A stretch of 6,812 nt of DNA, taken from NCBI GenBank assembly GCA_007127595.1, contig SKZA01000074.1, positions 1-6,812 of the forward strand. Reading direction: 5' to 3'. A program made the translations under genes and the position numbers. The stretch comes from Kiritimatiellia bacterium. Its GTDB lineage: Bacteria > Verrucomicrobiota > Kiritimatiellia > SLAD01. The notes under the pieces are model-generated. The model did no database searches. It was not told the origin of the DNA and saw nothing but the letters and a program-made list of their open reading frames with translations. This document shows, in pieces, positions 1 to 5,275 of this stretch; positions within the stretch are counted from its first letter, which is position 1, and each line of letters opens with the position of its first letter.

Positions 1-1340
1 GCAAAGAAGGAAACGCCGATTCCGTACCATTTCTTCTCGCCACGACGTCCATGACTGCATTGCTTGAATTTTTCCGTGAAGTTGCAGCGCTCCAAGGACT
101 TCTCCAGCACTTCGGGTGAACCCACGCTGTCGCGAAGCAATCCGCCGGTCGGCGTGATGTCGCCCTGATGCAGGCAGTTCTTAAGACGAAACTCGTGCGG
201 CGTCATGCCGCATGCTTCCGCCAATTCATCGATCATCGATTCCCACGCCCACAGGGCTTGCGGCGCGCCAAACCCACGAAAGGCGCCGTTCGGGAACGTG
301 TTGGTTCGATACACATGTCCATCGATGGACACGTTGTCGCAGCGATAACCCATCGCCGCATGCAGAATGCCGCGATACATGACGACGGGACTCAAGGTGG
401 TGTATGCGCCACCGTCCAGGAGAAACTCGCAGCGAATCCCTTGGATGGTCCCGTCCTTGTTCAATCCCACGCGGTAACGCGACCAGGACGGATGTCGCTT
501 TGTTGAGAAGAGGATATCCTGGTTCCGGTCGTAGATGATCTTCACCGGACGTTTCGCCTTAAGCGCAAGGAGCGCGCAGTAACCGGCCAACAGGGTCGGA
601 AACTCTTCCTTGCCGCCGAAGGCACCGCCTACCGCGGACTGTTTGACGCGCAATTTCTCCGGCGGAATGTCCAGCGTCTCGCACAATTCCGGATTGATAT
701 AATACGGACACTGCATGCTGCCATGAACAAACATGGTCCCGTCCGATTCGGGAATGGCGACCATCCCTTGCGGCTCGATGTAAAGCTGTTCCTGATGGCC
801 CGCGCTGTATTCGCGTTCCATCACGATATCGGCTTCATCCACCGCCTTGTCCGCATCTCCCTTGCGGATCGTCTGCGCGGCCAGTTCGTACAACTTGGAA
901 GGGTCTTCCTTATATTGAGCGACCATTTCCTGCAGGGTCAGCAGCGGGGGCAACTCCTCGATATCAGGGTGAATATGGCTTCCCGCGACACGCGCCAGAT
1001 GCCGTGTTTGGGCGGCGACCAAGGCGACCGGCTCGCCCAGATATTGGATTTCGTCGTGTGCGATGAAGGGCATGTCCCGGCCCATCATGTCCACGATATT
1101 GTTGCCGGGGATGTCCTCGGGAGTAACCACGACCACCTGACTCCAGTCAAAATCGGAGTCCATTCGCAGGCCGCGCAGGCGTCCACGGGAAACCGGGGAG
1201 CGCACCACATGACCGTACCAGGCACCCGGCACATGCAAATCGTCCGCATATTGGGCCTTGCCACGCACTTTCTCGTCCGCGTCAATCCGGGCGATACCCT
1301 TCCCCACCGAATGCAACGTTCCCAATTCCTTCACTGGCAT
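1..1340 (-). CDS. xdhA: Xanthine dehydrogenase family, molybdopterin-binding subunit (5' part of gene, runs off left edge)
   Basis: Reading the minus strand from ATG at 1340 gives 446 uninterrupted codons to the window edge, against roughly 750-780 residues usual for this subunit, so the C-terminal 40% is outside. A GGAGG ribosome site (1354-1350) lies 9 nt before the start. Residues about 18-130 form the a/b hammerhead domain (GKAQYADD, YLGEPVALVAA); the molybdenum-cofactor domain begins near 165. Visible motifs are GHQEQLYIEPQG (181-192), GGAFGGKE (238-245) and AFRGFGAPQ (353-361). By my recollection of bovine xanthine oxidase, Q210, F241, G242, E245, R323, R355 and F357 match Gln767, Phe798, Gly799, Glu802, Arg880, Arg912 and Phe914 with identical spacing. 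Glu802 and Arg880 mark purine hydroxylases rather than aldehyde oxidases, and the CO dehydrogenase AYRCSFR loop is absent. The expected reaction is hypoxanthine/xanthine hydroxylation in the cytoplasm, together with FAD and 2Fe-2S subunits, which are not in the window. The catalytic Glu1261 equivalent is also outside. The symbol follows E. coli usage. Confidence 0.93.
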   Translation of the reverse strand, partial: MPVKELGTLHSVGKGIARIDADEKVRGKAQYADDLHVPGAWYGHVVRSPVSRGRLRGLRMDSDFDWSQVVVVTPEDIPGNNIVDMMGRDMPFIAHDEIQYLGEPVALVAAQTRHLARVAGSHIHPDIEELPPLLTLQEMVAQYKEDPSKLYELAAQTIRKGDADKAVDEADIVMEREYSAGHQEQLYIEPQGMVAIPESDGTMFVHGSMQCPYYINPELCETLDIPPEKLRVKQSAVGGAFGGKEEFPTLLAGYCALLALKAKRPVKIIYDRNQDILFSTKRHPSWSRYRVGLNKDGTIQGIRCEFLLDGGAYTTLSPVVMYRGILHAAMGYRCDNVSIDGHVYRTNTFPNGAFRGFGAPQALWAWESMIDELAEACGMTPHEFRLKNCLHQGDITPTGGLLRDSVGSPEVLEKSLERCNFTEKFKQCSHGRRGEKKWYGIGVSFF

Positions 1341-1353
1341 GACGTCAATCCTC

Positions 1354-1407
1354 CATTGTTCGTCCCTTACGGTCCGGTACAAGATTCAACTATGCCATGG
1401 AACAATG
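1354..1407. repeat. Perfect 8-bp inverted repeat, arms 38 bp apart, beside the xdhA ribosome site
   Basis: CATTGTTC (1354-1361) and GAACAATG (1400-1407) are exact reverse complements. One arm lies directly against the GGAGG ribosome site of the xdhA-like gene, and the other falls between the proposed -35 and -10 boxes. If transcription starts upstream of both arms, they could form a stem next to the ribosome site. If it starts near 1382, they would be two DNA half-sites flanking the start. Chance occurrence cannot be excluded. Confidence 0.35.
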
Positions 1408-1417
1408 CCCTCCGCAA
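1389..1417 (-). promoter_or_regulatory. Candidate sigma-70-like promoter for the xdhA-like gene
   Basis: On the minus strand TTGCGG (1417-1412) is followed after 17 bp by CATAGT (1394-1389). The start would fall near 1382, giving a leader of about 40 nt before ATG 1340. Each box matches the consensus at only three or four positions, so this is a guess by eye. An imperfect palindrome (CTC-GC...GC-GAG, 1410-1425) overlaps the -35 box, which is where an operator could sit. Confidence 0.3.
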
Positions 1418-1483
1418 CCGCAGAGTTTCCAATTGACTGGAACGGAAGTTTGGGGAAAAGCGGCGTCTTCCCATAACGCTTCT

Positions 1484-1506
1484 TCCGGCTACACAAGGTC
1501 GCCGGA
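1484..1506. repeat. Short GC-rich inverted repeat downstream of the symporter gene
   Basis: TCCGGC (1484-1489) and GCCGGA (1501-1506) can form a 6-bp stem with an 11-nt loop, about 40 bp past the symporter stop codon on its own strand. No run of T follows on the minus strand, so it does not qualify as a standard intrinsic terminator. It might weakly separate the symporter transcript from the xdhA-like gene. The rest of the 205-bp gap (1341-1545) shows no coding sequence. Confidence 0.25.
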
Positions 1507-1545
1507 GAGATTTGAGATAGGTAAAGGAACAGGGTGTTTTCCCGT

Positions 1546-2916
1546 TCAGTCCGTGTCGCGCCAATCTTCCCGGGCGAAGTATTCCCTCGTCTCTTTGACC
1601 ACGACGCCGGAAAGCAACAACAGGCCGATCAGGTTGGGCAATGCCATCAGGCCGTTGGCGATATCAGAGAATGTCCATGCGATGTCGAGCGAGAGCACTG
1701 CGCCGAAATAGATCAACACCGAAAACAAAATCCGGTACGGCACCACCCCGCCGCGCCCGACCAGACTCTCGATGCAACGTTCGCCGTAGTAACACCAGCC
1801 GATCAGCGTGCTGAAGGCGAAGAGCGAGACGCCGACCGTCACCATATACTCCCCCCAATTGCCGCTTAACGCCTGGTTCAACGCCCAAGCCGTCATCCGC
1901 GACCCACGCTCGTCCTCCATCCAGGCGCCGGTCGTAATAATGGCCAGGGCCGTTAAGGTGACGATCACCAAGGTATCGATGAAGGTTTGGGTCATAGACA
2001 CCATGGCTTGGCGTACCGGTTTGTCGGTGATCGCCGCCGCCGCCGCGATAGCGCCGGTGCCCAGACCGGATTCGTTAGAGAAGATTCCTCGCGCCACGCC
2101 CATCTGAATGGCCAGGATCACCGCCGAGCCGGCGAAACCGCCCACCGCCGCCGTGCCGCTGAACGCATCGGCAAATACCAGCGCAATAGCGCCCGGCAAC
2201 TGATCAGCGAAAACCACCAGGACCGTCAGGCAGCTCACGATATAGAGTCCACACATCAAAGGCACGATGCCCGCCGCAAAGCGGGCGATACTCTTGATCC
2301 CGCCGATAATAACGACGGCCGCGATCACGGCCATGACCAAGCCGCTCGATGCCGGCGGGATGTTCCAGGTGGCATGCAATTGTCCCGCCGCCGTGTTCGC
2401 CTGCACCATATTTCCGATGCCGAAAGCGGCGATCGCACCAAATATGGCGAAGGCCGTCCCGAGCGTACCGCCCAAGACACCCCCGATCCCGTACTTCAGG
2501 TAGTTCATCGGCCCGCCGGTTTGCTGGCCCCGCGCGTCGGGGCGCCGATACTTCACACCCAGCAGGGCCTCGGCGTATTTCGTCGCCATCCCCACCAGAC
2601 CGGTCATCCACATCCAGAACAAAGCGCCCGGCCCGCCGATGCCGATGGCCGTTGCTACCCCGGCGATATTGCCCACGCCGACGGTGGCCGCCAGCGCCGT
2701 CGCCAGCGCCTGGAAGTGTGAGACATCGCCCGTTGCCTTGTGGTGTTCGTGCCGCCAGAACAATGCCAGCCACAGGGCATGGCCGAGCACCCTGAACTGC
2801 AGACCGCGCAGGCGGATCGTCAAATACAACCCGGTAAGCAACAACAGCGGGATGAGTAGAAACGAACCCCAGACGAAGGAGTTGATTTGATTCAGGACGG
2901 ATTGCAGCTGTTCCAT
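1546..2916 (-). CDS. Sodium:amino acid symporter, AGCS (alanine/glycine:cation symporter) family
   Basis: This encodes 456 residues, the normal length for the family. ATG 2916 has AGGAGAGG (2930-2923) just upstream. AGCS proteins are inner-membrane carriers with the LeuT fold that import alanine or glycine with Na+. The diagnostic segments are all present: GVGNIAGVATAIGIGGPGAL (80-99) running into FWMW (100-103), TKYAEALLGVKYR (112-124), QTGGPMNYLKYGIG (132-145), ARGIFSNESGLGTGAI (275-290) and GWCYYGERCIESL (373-385). Hydrophobic stretches are spread along the whole length, about ten or eleven in number, beginning near residues 16-34. The C-terminus is short, charged and likely cytoplasmic. 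The gene is divergent from the aminotransferase and lies 205 bp before the xdhA-like gene on the same strand, so read-through is possible but not shown. The exact substrate cannot be read from sequence; alanine or glycine is the family default. Confidence 0.95.
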   Translation of the reverse strand: MEQLQSVLNQINSFVWGSFLLIPLLLLTGLYLTIRLRGLQFRVLGHALWLALFWRHEHHKATGDVSHFQALATALAATVGVGNIAGVATAIGIGGPGALFWMWMTGLVGMATKYAEALLGVKYRRPDARGQQTGGPMNYLKYGIGGVLGGTLGTAFAIFGAIAAFGIGNMVQANTAAGQLHATWNIPPASSGLVMAVIAAVVIIGGIKSIARFAAGIVPLMCGLYIVSCLTVLVVFADQLPGAIALVFADAFSGTAAVGGFAGSAVILAIQMGVARGIFSNESGLGTGAIAAAAAITDKPVRQAMVSMTQTFIDTLVIVTLTALAIITTGAWMEDERGSRMTAWALNQALSGNWGEYMVTVGVSLFAFSTLIGWCYYGERCIESLVGRGGVVPYRILFSVLIYFGAVLSLDIAWTFSDIANGLMALPNLIGLLLLSGVVVKETREYFAREDWRDTD

Positions 2917-2975
2917 TTATAACCTCTCCTTGGGACGACGTGTAACGCACGGGTACTGTGCCGCGCAGAATAGTC

Positions 2976-2990
2976 GGCCACGGGGTGGTC
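2976..2990. repeat. Near-perfect palindrome, candidate operator for the symporter gene
   Basis: GGCCAC (2976-2981), three G, then GTGGTC (2985-2990) is an inverted repeat with one mismatch in six pairs. It sits between the proposed minus-strand -35 and -10 boxes of the symporter gene, where a bound repressor would block transcription. This is inferred from position and symmetry only. Confidence 0.25.
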
Positions 2991-3092
2991 GTCCAACTAT
3001 AAATTCCACAGGCGCACATCACCGATTCCCCGCGGCATACCGGCACGTTCTTTGCGTATTCCTCCCTGTTTTGGTTGCCTTATGGGCCGTTT

Positions 3093-3109
3093 ACGTTACC
3101 ATTGAACGT
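3093..3109. repeat. 17-bp inverted repeat over the aminotransferase promoter, candidate operator
   Basis: ACGTT (3093-3097) and AACGT (3105-3109) are exact reverse complements separated by 7 bp, a size usual for a dimeric helix-turn-helix regulator. They overlap the weak -10 candidate TACCAT and end 20 bp before the start codon. The arms are short, so chance is quite possible. Confidence 0.25.
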
Positions 3110-3129
3110 TTTTAGAAAGGAGCAACGGT

Positions 3130-4329
3130 ATGAGTATCAAGCTGGCCAAGCGAATCGCGAAACTGGGAACTGAAACCGCCTTTGCCGTATCCGCGGATGC
3201 GCGCGCATGGGCCGATCAAGGAAACGATGTGTTTCCCTTTCATCTTGGGGACATGAATATCCGCACCCCGCTCAACATTATTGAGGCGGGGTACAAGGCC
3301 ATGCTGGACGGCAAGACGGGCTACGGTCCCGCACCCGGTATTCCCGAACTACGCGCCGCGCTGGCCGAAGATGTGGGCAAGGCCCGCGGCATCACCTACG
3401 CCCCTGAACAGGTCTCCGTGCAACCGGGCGGCAAGCCGTCCATCGGAAAATTCCTCATGACCCTCATGGACAAGGGCGACGAAGTGCTCTACCCGAATCC
3501 GGGCTATCCCATTTACGAATCGCAGATCGAGTATCTGGGCGGAGTGGCGGTGCCCTACGGCTACGTCCCGACCGATAAAGGTTTCATGATCGACCGCGAA
3601 AAGGTCGAATCCTCGATCACCCCGCGGACGCGCCTGATCTACTACAACAACGGTCAGAACCCCATCGGCGCGGAATCAGACGATGACGAAATGCAGTGGC
3701 TGGCCGATTTGGCGCAAAAACATGACCTCTTTGTCTTCTCCGACGAGCCGTATTTCGACATTCGCTACACCGGGAAGAGCAAGAGCATTGCGAGCCTACC
3801 CGGTATGCAGGAGCGCACGATCATCGCCTACACGTTCTCGAAGAAGTACGCGATGACGGGCTGGCGCCTCGGCGGCGCACTCGGCCCAAAGGAAGTCATC
3901 GACGTATTCAACAAACTGAACGTCAACTACGAATCCTGCACCACCACCTTCATTCAACATGCGGGTGTGGAAGCCCTGAAGGGCGACCAATCCGGGCACG
4001 AGGAAATCATCCAAGTGCTTCAGGAACGGCGCGACGTGCTGGTCGACCTGCTCAATGACATCGAAGGGGTGTCCGTTTACAAGGCGCCCGTAACCTTCTA
4101 CCTCTTTGCGGACGTCACCGGCGTGTACGAGCGAAAAGGGTACAGCTCGCAGGCGGACCTGCGCACGGAGGCGTTGAAGCAAACCGGTGTGTCGTTCTGT
4201 TCACGCAGCCATTTCGGCAAACCGTTGCCGGGCGAAGATCGCGTCTTCATTCGATTCGCCTATTCGGGCATCGACGTGGACCGTATCCGCGAAGGCATCG
4301 GCAAGCTGAAAGCGTTCTGGGAGAGTTAA
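3130..4329 (+). CDS. Class I/II PLP-dependent aminotransferase (aspartate-aminotransferase fold)
   Basis: This encodes 399 residues, full length for fold-type I aminotransferases. ATG 3130 follows AAAGGAG with 7-nt spacing. The enzyme moves an amino group between an amino acid and a 2-oxo acid in the cytoplasm using pyridoxal phosphate. Visible landmarks are TGYGPAPGIPELR (63-75, glycine-rich substrate loop), PGGKPSIGK (99-107), NPGYPIYE (123-130), NNGQNPIGAE (173-182), SDEPYFDIRY (204-213, with cofactor Asp205 and Tyr208), TFSKKYAMTGWRLGG (235-249, with Schiff-base Lys238 and phosphate-binding Arg246) and the C-terminal FIRF with Arg375, which would hold the substrate carboxylate. The usual NNPNNPTG motif reads NNGQNPIG here, with the essential Asn177 kept. 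The substrate is not determinable; aspartate, alanine or aromatic amino acids are all possible. It is divergent from an alanine-type symporter, which would suit an amino-acid catabolic role. Its end overlaps mscS on the opposite strand. Confidence 0.93.
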   Translation: MSIKLAKRIAKLGTETAFAVSADARAWADQGNDVFPFHLGDMNIRTPLNIIEAGYKAMLDGKTGYGPAPGIPELRAALAEDVGKARGITYAPEQVSVQPGGKPSIGKFLMTLMDKGDEVLYPNPGYPIYESQIEYLGGVAVPYGYVPTDKGFMIDREKVESSITPRTRLIYYNNGQNPIGAESDDDEMQWLADLAQKHDLFVFSDEPYFDIRYTGKSKSIASLPGMQERTIIAYTFSKKYAMTGWRLGGALGPKEVIDVFNKLNVNYESCTTTFIQHAGVEALKGDQSGHEEIIQVLQERRDVLVDLLNDIEGVSVYKAPVTFYLFADVTGVYERKGYSSQADLRTEALKQTGVSFCSRSHFGKPLPGEDRVFIRFAYSGIDVDRIREGIGKLKAFWES

Positions 4330-5156
4330 GCCGAAGCAGCCAAGCTCGACTCATCTCGATAAACGTGAATGTCGCGTTGTGGGAACGGGATGGAAATCCC
4401 TTCCGCATCGAACCGCTCTTTCACCGTCTGCAGCGTGTCGAAGTACACCCCCCAGTAATCCGGGGCCTTGACCCACGGACGAACGGCAAAGTCGATACTG
4501 CTATCAGCCAGCGCCACTACGCCGATCGTCGGAGCGGGATCCTTCAAGATGCGTTCGTCCTTTTCGAGGATATCGGTGAGCACCGTTTTAACCTTCTTCA
4601 GGTCGTCCTGATAGCTGACGCCGATCACCAGATCGACCCGCCGCGTATCCTTGGCGGAAAAGTTGGTAATGTTATCCCCTGTAATCTTCGAGTTGGGCAC
4701 AATAATCGTCTTATTGTCCGGTGTGCGCAGCTGCGTCGTGAACAGCGCAATCTCTTCGACAATACCCGCTTCGCCCGCACCCTGAATGAAGTCGCCGACC
4801 TTGAAGGGGCGAAATACGATCAACATAACGCCGGCGGCGAAATTCGATAGCGAACCCTGTAGAGCAAAGCCCACGGCCAAGCCGGCGGCGCCGATGATGG
4901 CGATAAACGAGGTCGTCTGCACCCCGATCTGGTTCAAGGCCGCCAGCACAACCACGACCATCAGGATCGCAAAAACAAGGTTCCCCGTGAACTTGACCAA
5001 CGTCGCGTCCACCTGACTCTTGTTCATCGTCCGTTCAACCAGGCGCCGCAGCAAGCCGGCAATCCAGCGCCCGATGAATAAGATCAGGATCGCGCCCAAA
5101 ACGCGAATTCCGTAAATCGCCCCATACTCCAGCAGCGTATCCAATATATTTTCCAT
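4326..5156 (-). CDS. mscS: Small-conductance mechanosensitive channel MscS
   Basis: This encodes 276 residues (E. coli MscS has 286) and is recognisable over the full length. MscS is a heptameric inner-membrane channel that opens under membrane tension and releases solutes after hypo-osmotic shock. Three membrane helices are visible, near residues 15-37, 58-79 and 83-115. The third is the pore helix, reading GAAGLAVGFALQGSLSNFAAG (89-109 overall), then FRPFKVGDFI. The beta domain follows with RTPDNKTIIVPNSKI (144-158), then the cytoplasmic cage and the C-terminal PFPQRDIHV (257-265). Aligned from memory to E. coli, L93 matches gate Leu105, Q100 and G101 match Gln112 and Gly113, and G109 matches Gly121, but gate Leu109 is replaced by Phe97. 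ATG 5156 is preceded by GGAAGGGA. A weak promoter TTGCCT (5231-5226), 18 bp, TATAGG (5207-5202) is possible. The gene is divergent from the cation/proton antiporter, an osmotic/ionic pairing. Confidence 0.96.
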   Translation of the reverse strand: MENILDTLLEYGAIYGIRVLGAILILFIGRWIAGLLRRLVERTMNKSQVDATLVKFTGNLVFAILMVVVVLAALNQIGVQTTSFIAIIGAAGLAVGFALQGSLSNFAAGVMLIVFRPFKVGDFIQGAGEAGIVEEIALFTTQLRTPDNKTIIVPNSKITGDNITNFSAKDTRRVDLVIGVSYQDDLKKVKTVLTDILEKDERILKDPAPTIGVVALADSSIDFAVRPWVKAPDYWGVYFDTLQTVKERFDAEGISIPFPQRDIHVYRDESSLAASA

Positions 5157-5275
5157 AAGGTTCCCTTCCGATTAATGTGAGCAGCCCGTTATCGCGAGAA
5201 ACCTATACGCCCATCGCTGAGAGTAAGGCAACAACATAGTTGCTCCTCTTCAAGCATTCGCTTAAGACTGTATGC
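5157..5275. promoter_or_regulatory. Divergent control region between mscS and the cation/proton antiporter
   Basis: About 119 bp separate the two start codons. On minus, TTGCCT (5231-5226) and TATAGG (5207-5202) with an 18-bp spacer could drive mscS. On plus, TTGCTC (5240-5245) and TAAGAC (5263-5268) with a 17-bp spacer would place the antiporter transcript start at about its ATG, making a leaderless message. All boxes are weak matches. Confidence 0.35.
5228..5243. repeat. Inverted repeat GCAAC-N6-GTTGC in the mscS/antiporter promoter region
   Basis: GCAAC (5228-5232) and GTTGC (5239-5243) are exact reverse complements around AACATA. The repeat overlaps the proposed mscS -35 box and contains the TTG at 5240, an alternative antiporter start, in its right arm. 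It may be an operator or a small hairpin. Its position argues mildly against the TTG being a used start codon. Confidence 0.3.

Larger units (their letters stand above)
2917..3129. promoter_or_regulatory. 213-bp divergent control region between the symporter and aminotransferase genes
   Basis: Both flanking genes start outward from this gap and each has a good ribosome site (AGGAGAGG at 2930-2923 on minus, AAAGGAG at 3116-3122 on plus). Weak sigma-70-like boxes can be picked out. On plus there is TTGCCT (3075-3080), 16 bp, then TACCAT (3097-3102). On minus there is TTGGAC (2996-2991), 18 bp, then TATTCT (2972-2967); TATAGT (3001-2996) is an alternative -10. No convincing small protein gene is present in the gap. 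Confidence 0.45.

Noticed and set aside
723..1436. A 237-codon open frame on the plus strand opposite the xdhA-like gene
   Set aside because: It is antisense to strongly conserved coding sequence, has no recognisable domain, is rich in His, Arg and Gln as shadow frames in GC-rich DNA are, and has no ribosome site.
1449..1472. Possible hairpin with GGGGAA and TTCCC arms between the symporter and the xdhA-like gene
   Set aside because: The arms pair only with a bulge, about five or six pairs, and no T-run follows on the symporter strand, so it does not support a terminator call.
1987..2721. A 244-codon plus-strand open frame opposite the symporter
   Set aside because: Its low-complexity Arg/His/Asp-rich translation mirrors the membrane-protein codons on the other strand; there is no start signal and no family resemblance.
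2204..3046. A 280-codon minus-strand frame overlapping the symporter start
   Set aside because: It is an out-of-frame shadow of the symporter, Arg/Gly-rich, and would run through the divergent promoter region. The symporter frame itself is intact, so no frameshift is implied.
3074..3082. Shared 9-mer GTTGCCTTA upstream of the aminotransferase and, on minus at 5232-5224, upstream of mscS
   Set aside because: Two promoter-sized stretches read on both strands share a 9-mer by chance fairly often, and there is no third copy or symmetry to support a common regulatory box.
2930..3115. A 61-codon plus-strand frame in the divergent gap whose last 25 residues look like a membrane helix
   Set aside because: It can start only at a TTG with no ribosome site, and its first half has no protein-like character. 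The helix-like stretch is short enough to be chance, though it ends just before the aminotransferase ribosome site.
5174..5180. AATGTGA resembling half of a CRP site between mscS and the antiporter
   Set aside because: The second half-site TCACA is missing at the required spacing.
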